Of a stretch of 22,944 nucleotides of DNA, positions 8,364 through 14,579 are shown piece after piece. Source of the DNA: DAOMFM01 sp035429825 (GTDB lineage Bacteria; Acidobacteriota; Blastocatellia; UBA7656; JADIYM01); the NCBI GenBank assembly GCA_044224215.1, contig JBGAKX010000072.1, forward strand, positions 1-22,944. Reading direction: 5' to 3'. The position numbers and the translations under genes are program-made. Under the pieces are notes generated by a model that did no database searches, was not told where the DNA came from, and saw only the letters and a list, made by a program, of their open reading frames with translations. The stretch's first letter is position 1. Every line of letters begins with the position of its first letter.

Positions 8364-10004
8364 CTACTTGATCCGGTACGCGCCTTCTTCGTTGTTGAAG
8401 ATCCATCCCGCGACCGCGCCGATCGAGATTTCCTCAGACAGATACGCCTCGCGAGTCACCGCCGACGACCCGCGGCCGCGCACCGCTTGCGCCTCGTGCT
8501 TGAGCCGGGCGAACCGTGTCCGCCACGTCTCCATGTTGGCCGGCCTCAAATCGACCCAACCCTTTGCCGCCCAGGTGTTTACGTGGTCGGGAGAGGCCGT
8601 GACGGTCGTGACGCCCGGAATTTCGGGGATGCGGACGTAGGGCCCGCGTATCAGCGACCGGCCGTCGGGTGTCAGGATCGGAAGCCCGACCGAAGCGATC
8701 GTCCGGCGAATGCCTTCGTCCCGTTCGACAAGGGCGAACAGCTCGGCCGAGATCGCCTCGGCGTCGTGCTCGATCACCGCCGACAGGCGTCCGTAGCGGA
8801 CCTTCAGCAGGTGCGCCTCCCACAGGAGCTTGCCGAGCTCGGGCGGCCCGAGCTGCCCGAGCGCCACCGATGCGCGGCCCATCGAATGCTCGAGCCGCGA
8901 CACCTCCTCGAGCGCAAAGTGGCGCAGATACCCCGCACGGTACGTGGGGTTCATGACGGCGCTGTCCACGGCCGCGATCAGGTCGTAGCCGGTGTTGCTG
9001 CCGCGGATCTCGAGAACGACGGACTGCGCGATCTCCTCGGGGGTGATGAACTCCATCTGGCGCAGATGCGTGATCGCTTCGAACTCGCCTTTCGTGAAGA
9101 CGCCGTTCTCGCCGGTGTCGACGACCGCCATCTCGAGCGGTCCGAGGTTCTCGTACCCGGACTCGGGCTCACGCAGCGTCAAGTCGCCCCCGAGTTCGGC
9201 AACACGCGTCTCGAAGACCGACACCGCATGCCCGTGCTCGCGGATCTGCCGCTTCGTGATGTCGCTGTAGCCGACCATCGCGCCCGGCTTCACTTCCTTG
9301 ACGACCGGGCCGCCCTGCGTGCGCGCCATCAGGAACAGCAGTCCGGTGTGCGCAAAGGCGACCGCCGTCTTGGACATCAGCTTGACCGACGGCTTGTCCT
9401 CGGAGTGCGTGTAGGGAACGTTCAGCCCCATGCCGCCGGTGCCGGTCGTGCCGACCTTCAGATACAGCCGCGTTCCAGCCTCGCACATCGCGCGGTGGAT
9501 CAGCACCGCATGACGGATCAGCTGCGGCACCGACTGCGAGAGGAGCAGTCCGTCGAGCGATCTCGCCGCGGCATCGACCGTCGACGGATCCGCGGCGGCG
9601 CGCGACAGCGCGTGGCGGGCGTCGACCGACGCGGCGTAGATGTCCTGGTAGCTGATTGCAGTTGCCGTGTTGATGCCGTCGACGATGACGTCCGGGCGCT
9701 CGTCGAGGATCAGGCGGACGAGTTGCGAGCGACCGTAGGCGGCGTCGGTGTCGCCGAACAGATCGTCGTACGCGTCGGATCGGCGCTCTTCGGACGCGAG
9801 CAGGTCGGCGCGCGTCACGCCCTCGCGGTTCCACTCTTCGCGCAGAAACACGTCGCCGGCAAACCCGGCAAAGTCCACTGCGGGAAACTCCGCGCGGAAG
9901 CGGGCGATCGCCTTGTCGACTTCGTCGGGAAACAGCGATGCAATGATGATGCGGCGGGGTGCGAGCTTGCGCGAGATGTAACGCGCGACTTCTGCTCCGA
10001 TCAT
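8364..10004 (-). CDS. large Rossmann-fold (SDR-like) protein of unknown function
   Basis: At least 546 residues. The frame stays open upstream of ATG 10004 and reads TFPILGGAG directly before MIGAEVARYI, so the nucleotide-binding GGAGMIG glycine loop straddles the predicted start and the true N-terminus is longer. No ATG, GTG or TTG lies in frame between 10004 and the upstream stop at about 10056-10058. DVIVDGINTATAISYQD (105-121) fits the strand and helix after the cofactor site of an NAD(P)-binding fold. KVGTTGTGGMGLN (183-195) is a striking glycine-rich segment. The C-terminal 300 residues show no motif that I recognise. An oxidoreductase or epimerase role is possible but not shown. No signal peptide or membrane helix is seen, so it is probably cytoplasmic. 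A GCAAAG-family repeat lies directly upstream. Confidence 0.75.
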   Translation of the reverse strand: MIGAEVARYISRKLAPRRIIIASLFPDEVDKAIARFRAEFPAVDFAGFAGDVFLREEWNREGVTRADLLASEERRSDAYDDLFGDTDAAYGRSQLVRLILDERPDVIVDGINTATAISYQDIYAASVDARHALSRAAADPSTVDAAARSLDGLLLSQSVPQLIRHAVLIHRAMCEAGTRLYLKVGTTGTGGMGLNVPYTHSEDKPSVKLMSKTAVAFAHTGLLFLMARTQGGPVVKEVKPGAMVGYSDITKRQIREHGHAVSVFETRVAELGGDLTLREPESGYENLGPLEMAVVDTGENGVFTKGEFEAITHLRQMEFITPEEIAQSVVLEIRGSNTGYDLIAAVDSAVMNPTYRAGYLRHFALEEVSRLEHSMGRASVALGQLGPPELGKLLWEAHLLKVRYGRLSAVIEHDAEAISAELFALVERDEGIRRTIASVGLPILTPDGRSLIRGPYVRIPEIPGVTTVTASPDHVNTWAAKGWVDLRPANMETWRTRFARLKHEAQAVRGRGSSAVTREAYLSEEISIGAVAGWIFNNEEGAYRIK

Positions 10005-10054
10005 TCCCGCGCCGCCGAGGATCGGGAAGGTCTCTTGTGCTGACCACGCGGCGG

Positions 10055-10060
10055 ATTATA
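10055..10060 (-). promoter_or_regulatory. perfect -10 hexamer upstream of the Rossmann-fold gene
   Basis: TATAAT on the minus strand. Transcription would begin near 10048, almost on top of a GTG at 10047, which would allow a leaderless message. No good -35 box is seen at 16-18 bp; the outer arm of the adjacent repeat occupies that position. Confidence 0.35.
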
Positions 10061-10069
10061 CATTCCGGG

Positions 10070-10160
10070 TTCACGCAAAGGCGCAAAGGTTCACGCCAAG
10101 GAACAGGGGCCAATGACCCATATTGCCTTGGCGTCTTCTTACCTTCGCGTCTTTGCGTGA
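10070..10160. repeat. GCAAAG-family palindromic repeat (complete copy)
   Basis: The left arm TTCACGCAAAGGCGCAAAGG is answered by a near-complementary right arm at 10142-10160. An inner ACGCCAAGG / CCTTGGCG pair extends the stem. The loop at about 10103-10125 differs from the other copies. It fills the gap between the Rossmann-fold gene and the 3' end of the M56 peptidase gene. Confidence 0.85.
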
Positions 10161-10171
10161 GCCCGAAACCC

Positions 10172-11792
10172 CTACTTGCCGGACTTCCTCTTCATCATCT
10201 CCATACCCGGGTCGTTCTTCCACTCGCCCCACGTCGACCCGTCGTCGAACTGGGCGCCGCGAACCGCAAGAACTGTCGCATCGAATCCGCGAGCATGTGG
10301 CCCACGGGCATCGCGATCGTGAACGACGCACCCGAGTCGAACGGACGCTGGAACATGAAGAACACGTCGTCGTCGGGACCGATCTTGCCGCCGATCTGGT
10401 ACCCGCTGACGGTGCGGGCCGACACGTTCTGGATTGTGATCAATAGGACCATCGCGTTGCCTTCCGCGTCCGTCTCGGGGAACGGCTTGCGCGCGAGAGG
10501 CTGTCCCTCGGGGATCTTGTCCGCCTGGGGCCCGTCGGTGCGAATTTCGAACTTGCGCAGCCGGCCCTCGTCGCCCATGGCCTTGGCAAGCTCGGCCGCC
10601 GGGACTTTCTTGATCTCGGCGCTCGAGATCGCAACCGGCGCACCGGCGAGGTTCTCGTACCTGACTGTCCTGAGTGTCGGAGCTTCCGCGGCCGCCTTTG
10701 CGAGCCCCGGGCCCATTCCCGGACCGCTGTTGCCGGTCTCGATGATGACGTCCTTCTGTTCTGCTCGCGCGCCGTTGAACGCCGCCGCGGTGACCGATAC
10801 ACCGGCCAGAAGGACGATAACGCCTGCCGTTACGGCATGATGCCACGTCGTCGCGATTCGATCCTTGCTGTCTCCCATGATCACTTGGATTCTCCTTCCG
10901 AAATGTGAGCCGGTTGCACACGAGACCCCCGCAGGCCTCCAACCGATGGTGAACCGAAATACCTTGAGCAGACCGGCCGCATAGACCCGGCTGCCACCTC
11001 CTGCCTGCAGGACCGCTTCGTCGCACGCGCGCTCGCGCTCGGCGAGCAGCTGACGGTCGATCCACCACACCATCGGGTGGAACCAGAACACGCAGCACAA
11101 CAGCATGTGGACGTTCGCGATCAGGTTGTCGTGGCGGACGACGTGCGCAACCTCGTGCATCATGACCGCCTCGAGTTCTTCATCGTTGAGCTCTGTCGAC
11201 ACGCCGTCCGGAAGGACGACGATCGGCCGCAGAACGCACCACACGCCGGGCTCGTGCACCGCCGGCGACGTCATGAGCCCCACGGGTGTTTCGACGCCGA
11301 CGCGCGACCGCGCGCGTTCGAGCGCGTTGCGCTCGCGGCCTTCGTGGTTGTGCGGCCCGCGCGAATCGCAAGCGTCAACCGCCTGCGCCCCGCGAGCCAG
11401 AATCCGAGCGCGGCCGCAAACCCCGCGAACCATACGAGCGCCAGCGCCTGCGGAAGCAACTCGACCCACGTTCGCGTGGTGGGCGCGCCGGCGGCTGTCC
11501 GGACCTCCGTCGCAGCCGGCGCGACGAGCATCGTCACCGGAGACGCGACGGCCGCCTGGTGCGTGGCGGTCTCGGTCGTCAGGTTGATTCCGGTCTGTGC
11601 GCCAATCCACGCGAAGAGCGCGAGCGGCAGCGCGAACTTGAGCGACGCCGCGATCCAGACCGCGGAGCGCGTGCGCGCGGGCGCGTTCTTGAGCAGCCGA
11701 ACGGCTCCCCACGCGACGAGCGCGAACAGCGACGCCTGCCACAGGTGGTCTGCGGCCATGGCGAGCCACGCCTGCAACGTGCCGGGGTTCAT
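10172..11792 (-). pseudogene. M56 (BlaR1-like) sensor metallopeptidase, disrupted by two frameshifts
   Basis: Read across two frame changes this is a complete M56 protein of about 540 residues. The N-terminal part from ATG 11792 has three membrane segments (LWQASLFALVAWGAV, SAVWIAASLKFALPLALFAW, ALALVWFAGFAAALGFWLAG). The frame then changes between about 11,300 and 11,350, after which come LGV-like RVGVETPVGL, the zinc motif HEVAH (in MMHEVAHVVRHDN), FWFHPMVWW and CDEAVL. A further helix (VTAGVIVLLAGVSVTAAAF) leads to a periplasmic domain of about 200 residues that is not a penicillin-binding domain. A second frame change at about 10,250-10,260 restores an ending of QFDDGSTWGEWKNDPG to the stop at 10172. 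In this family a signal activates the protease, which leads to removal of the BlaI repressor. The start overlaps the BlaI stop as ATGA. Either the gene is decayed or the assembly lost single bases. Confidence 0.8.
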
Positions 11793-12193
11793 GACTCACC
11801 TCCCTCGGTCGCCGGGGCGCTTTCGAGCTGTTCGAGCGTGCGCTCGAGCTCGCGGATGTCGGCGAGCGTCAGCCGGCCGGATTCGACGAGGTGGGCCATC
11901 AGCGGACGGGCCGAGCCGCCAAAGACGTCGAGGACCTCGTCGAGGACGCGGCGCTGGGCGGCAGCACGCGTGATCGCCGGTTCGAAGACGTGCGCGTTGC
12001 CGATCTTCTTGACGCGGCGGAGCGCGCCCTTCTCTTCGAGCCGGTAGACCATCGTCTGGACGGTGGTGTACGCGGGACGGTCCTCCTCGGGGAGGTATTC
12101 CTGGATCTCGCGAACCGAAGCGGGCCCGAGCGTCCACAGGGCCTCCATCAGCTCCAGTTCGAATCGGGTCATCTTGATGCCGTTTGTTCGCAT
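11789..12193 (-). CDS. BlaI/MecI/CopY-family transcriptional repressor
   Basis: A 134-residue winged-helix DNA-binding protein. The N-terminal domain (about 8-80) shows the family pattern: LELMEALWTLGPASVREIQ, then the recognition helix in AYTTVQTMVYRLEEKGAL, then the wing (RRVKKIGNAHVFEP). The C-terminal half (RAAAQRRVLDEVLDVFGGS to the end) is the dimerisation region. It probably binds the inverted repeat at 12239-12256 and represses its own operon. GAGGAG nine bases before ATG 12193 supports the start; an internal ATG at 12172 is the alternative. Its stop overlaps the sensor peptidase start by four bases, so the two are translationally coupled. The target genes beyond this operon are unknown, and no beta-lactamase gene is present in the window. 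Confidence 0.95.
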   Translation of the reverse strand: MRTNGIKMTRFELELMEALWTLGPASVREIQEYLPEEDRPAYTTVQTMVYRLEEKGALRRVKKIGNAHVFEPAITRAAAQRRVLDEVLDVFGGSARPLMAHLVESGRLTLADIRELERTLEQLESAPATEGGES

Positions 12194-12235
12194 CCGGCGG
12201 TGCTCCTCGGTACGGACTTACTACAGACGCCGTTC

Positions 12236-12263
12236 ACTCTACTACGAGTGTAGTAGGTGTCAA
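12236..12263 (-). promoter_or_regulatory. promoter of the BlaI operon with embedded BlaI-type operator
   Basis: On the minus strand TTGACA (12263-12258) is a perfect -35 box and TAGAGT (12241-12236) a fair -10 box, 16 bp apart. Between them lies the perfect inverted repeat CTACTAC-GAGT-GTAGTAG (12239-12256), which matches the TACTACA/TGTAGTA type of half-site known for BlaI and MecI. A further half-site, TACTACA, lies at 12219-12225. Binding there would block RNA polymerase. Confidence 0.85.
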
Positions 12264-12291
12264 GTAAAAGAGTGTAAACAAGGGCCGGGAA

Positions 12292-12373
12292 GAGTTCACG
12301 CAACGACGCAAAGGAGCAAAGGCGCAAAGACCTGATTCGAAGTCTTTGCGCCTTTGCGTCTTTGCGTGAACTC
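12292..12373. repeat. GCAAAG-family palindromic repeat (longest, best-paired copy)
   Basis: GAGTTCACGC at the left and GCGTGAACTC at the right enclose arms made of repeated GCAAAG and CTTTGC units around a short AT-containing loop (about 12330-12341). Almost the whole element can fold into one hairpin. It separates the divergent BlaI and ATP sulfurylase promoters. Confidence 0.9.
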
Positions 12374-12401
12374 CCCTCACTGTTGCGAAAGTGTTGTCTC
12401 C

Positions 12402-12430
12402 TTGACAGTTCCCGCCCCGACGTCTAGCCT
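12402..12430 (+). promoter_or_regulatory. sigma-70-like promoter of the ATP sulfurylase gene
   Basis: TTGACA (12402-12407), a 17-bp spacer and TAGCCT (12425-12430). The distance to ATG 12473 leaves a short leader with AAGGAG at 12454-12459. Confidence 0.6.
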
Positions 12431-12472
12431 TTCCAGTTTTGTTGCAATAACTCAAGGAGCACTACTTACAGC

Positions 12473-13648
12473 ATGGAAACGATCGCGCCGCACGGCGGCA
12501 CCCTGGTCAACCGGTTTGCGGCTCAGTCCGAGCGCGCCGCGCTTCTCGAGCGCGCTGCCGCGCTTCCCACGCTCGTCCTCGATGAGCGTCAGATCTCGGA
12601 CCTCGAGATGATCGCCATCGGCGCCTTTTCGCCGCTCACGGGCTTCATGGGACGCGCCGATTACGACCGCGTCGTCGCCGAGATGCGTCTCGCTTCCGGC
12701 GTCGTCTGGTCGATCCCCGTCACGCTGCCAGTCACGCGCGAGGTCGCCGCGACGCTCCCCACGGGCGCCGAAGTCGCACTCGTCGAGCCGAACGGCACCG
12801 TCCTCGCCATCATGCACGTTGACGAGCAGTTCGAATACGACAAGACCCGCGAAGCCGAGCTCGTCTATCGCACCACCGACGAAGCCCATCCCGGCGTCGC
12901 GGCGCTCAACGCACAGGGAGAGGTGCTGCTCGGCGGCCCGGTCACCGTGCTCAATCGCCCGTCGGTGCAGGAGTTCCCCGAGTACCGGCTCGACCCCGCG
13001 GCTGTCCGCAAGTCGTTTGCCGACCGTGGATGGCGGACGATCGTGGCGTTCCAGACGCGCAACCCGATCCACCGCGCGCACGAGTACCTGCAGAAATGCG
13101 CGATGGAGACCGTCGACGGCCTGCTGCTGCACCCGCTGGTCGGCGCGACCAAGTCGGACGACGTGTCGGCCGAGGTCCGGATGAAGTGCTACGAGGTCAT
13201 CCTCGACAAGTACTACCCGGCCGACCGCGCGATGCTGGCGGTGAATCCCGCGAACATGCGGTACGCCGGCCCGCGCGAGGCGATCTTCCACGCGCTGATC
13301 CGCAAGAACTATGGCTGCACGCACTTCATCGTGGGCCGCGACCACGCCGGCGTCGGCAACTACTACGGCACGTTCGACGCGCACCTGATCTTCCGCGAAT
13401 TCACCCCCGAGGAGATCGGCATCACGCCGATGTTCTTTGACCACTCGTTCTTCTGCCGGGTCTGCGGCGGGATGGCGTCGGTCAAGACGTGCCCGCACGG
13501 CAAGGAGAACCACGTGTTCCTGTCGGGCACAAAAGTCCGCGAGATGCTGAAGAACGGCGAGGAGCCGCCGCCCGAGTTCACGCGCCACGAAGTCGCCCAG
13601 ATCCTGATCGAGGCGATGCGCGACGAACAGAACGCGGCCAAGGCCTAA
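12473..13648 (+). CDS. sat: sulfate adenylyltransferase (ATP sulfurylase)
   Basis: A 391-residue homo-oligomeric Sat that converts ATP and sulfate to APS and pyrophosphate, the first step of sulfate activation. The N-terminal PUA-like domain covers about 1-165 (AIGAFSPLTGFMG at 48-60). The catalytic domain has QTRNPIHRAHE at 194-204, which binds ATP phosphates, and GRDHAGVG at 288-295. Cys328, Cys331 and Cys340 with a nearby His form the zinc-binding cluster found in many bacterial Sat enzymes. There is no fused APS kinase domain. AAGGAG lies 13 bases before the ATG and a promoter is visible. No APS reductase, APS kinase or sulfite reductase gene is nearby, so the sequence does not show whether it serves assimilation or another use; assimilation is the default inference. 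Confidence 0.97.
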   Translation: METIAPHGGTLVNRFAAQSERAALLERAAALPTLVLDERQISDLEMIAIGAFSPLTGFMGRADYDRVVAEMRLASGVVWSIPVTLPVTREVAATLPTGAEVALVEPNGTVLAIMHVDEQFEYDKTREAELVYRTTDEAHPGVAALNAQGEVLLGGPVTVLNRPSVQEFPEYRLDPAAVRKSFADRGWRTIVAFQTRNPIHRAHEYLQKCAMETVDGLLLHPLVGATKSDDVSAEVRMKCYEVILDKYYPADRAMLAVNPANMRYAGPREAIFHALIRKNYGCTHFIVGRDHAGVGNYYGTFDAHLIFREFTPEEIGITPMFFDHSFFCRVCGGMASVKTCPHGKENHVFLSGTKVREMLKNGEEPPPEFTRHEVAQILIEAMRDEQNAAKA

Positions 13649-13653
13649 GAGAA

Positions 13654-13722
13654 GAGTTCACGCAGAGACGCAAAGGCGCAGAGATCAGGATGGTCTTTGC
13701 GCTCTTTGCGTCTTTGCGTGAT
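13654..13722. repeat. GCAAAG-family palindromic repeat (complete copy)
   Basis: GAGTTCACGCAGAGACGCAA starts the left arm five bases beyond the ATP sulfurylase stop codon, and TTGCGTCTTTGCGTGA closes the right arm. The loop is ATCAGGAT-like and short. It could act as a transcription terminator for sat. Its right end also supplies a possible -35 box (TTGCGT, 13714-13719) sixteen bases before TATCCT (13736-13741) in front of the next gene. Confidence 0.88.
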
Positions 13723-13783
13723 TTCCCCCTTCCTGTATCCTCCCCACACACGAGGGTAGTCCGCTCCGAGCGAGAAAACTCAT

Positions 13784-14554
13784 ATGAAAGTCCGCCTCCT
13801 CCCGAGCAATGTCTCGAGGCCGATCGATGTTCAGACGCTCACATCGTTCATCGTCAACGACAGGGTTGTCATTGACGGCGGCAGCATCGGGTTCGCGCTC
13901 GCGCCCAACGACCAGATCGGAATCAGCCACTTCGTCGTCACACACACCCACGCGGACCACATCGCGTCGCTGCCGATCATCATCGCGGACGTCTACACCT
14001 TCCTGAAGGAACCGATCGTGATCTACGGCGTCGAGCAGGTCGTGCACGACCTCAAGCTCCACGTCTTCAACAACAAGATCTGGCCCGACTTCACGCAGAT
14101 TCCGCTGCCCGACGGCAGCGAGCCCACGCTCAAGTTCGTGACCGTCGAGGAGGGCGTCCCGTTCGACGTCGACGGTCTGCAGATCACTCCGATCTTCGTG
14201 AACCATCCGGTGGTGTGCACGGGCCTGCTCGTCTACGACGGCGAGATGACGCTGGCATTCACGTCGGACACGTACAAGACCGATCGCTTCTGGGCTGAGG
14301 CCAGCAAGATGCCGAACCTGAAGGCGGTCTTTGTAGACGTGTCGTTCCCGAGCACGGAAGAACCGCTTGCGGAGCGGTCGGGCCACCTGACTCCCCACTC
14401 GCTCAACGAAGAGCTGCCCAAGCTGTCCGGCGACCCCATGGTGTACGCGGTCCACATCAAGCCGTTCTTCAGGTCGGCCGTGATCAAGGAGCTTTCGGCG
14501 CTCGGGAATCCACGGATCGAGGTCGCGAACATCAATCGCGAGTACTTCTTCTAG
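13784..14554 (+). CDS. metallo-beta-lactamase-fold protein, class II 3',5'-cyclic-nucleotide phosphodiesterase-like
   Basis: A 256-residue metallohydrolase. The first strand and TSFIVNDRVVIDGGS (20-34) resemble class II cAMP phosphodiesterases, where TSFLI and a following ID-G lead into the active site. The zinc motif HTHADH is at 54-59. Other probable ligands are His141 (FVNHP), Asp162 (FTSDT) and His224 (VHIKP), which completes a two-metal site. ISHFVVTHTHADHIASLP also fits that family well. The likely reaction is hydrolysis of cAMP (or another cyclic nucleotide) to the 5' monophosphate in the cytoplasm. The adenylate cyclase gene begins 25 bp after the stop on the same strand, which supports a cAMP role. 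RNase Z-like or other MBL functions are alternatives. No strong ribosome site is seen. Confidence 0.82.
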   Translation: MKVRLLPSNVSRPIDVQTLTSFIVNDRVVIDGGSIGFALAPNDQIGISHFVVTHTHADHIASLPIIIADVYTFLKEPIVIYGVEQVVHDLKLHVFNNKIWPDFTQIPLPDGSEPTLKFVTVEEGVPFDVDGLQITPIFVNHPVVCTGLLVYDGEMTLAFTSDTYKTDRFWAEASKMPNLKAVFVDVSFPSTEEPLAERSGHLTPHSLNEELPKLSGDPMVYAVHIKPFFRSAVIKELSALGNPRIEVANINREYFF

Positions 14555-14579
14555 TCAGGTTGGCAGGAACGAGACGACA

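Noticed and set aside
8022..10043. 673-codon plus-strand frame opposite the Rossmann-fold gene
   Set aside because: Arg/Asp/Val/Leu-rich with no motif or ribosome site. The minus strand has coherent fold signatures, although it is a less certain case than the others.
10172..12193. Beta-lactam resistance operon
   Set aside because: BlaI and an M56 protein are present, but the sensor has no penicillin-binding domain and no beta-lactamase or PBP2a gene is nearby.
12452..13588. 378-codon minus-strand frame opposite ATP sulfurylase
   Set aside because: Antisense shadow of a gene with unmistakable catalytic motifs.
10070..13722. GCAAAG repeats considered as a CRISPR array
   Set aside because: Copies are 1.3 to 2.1 kb apart with genes between them. 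There are no regularly spaced spacers and no cas genes.
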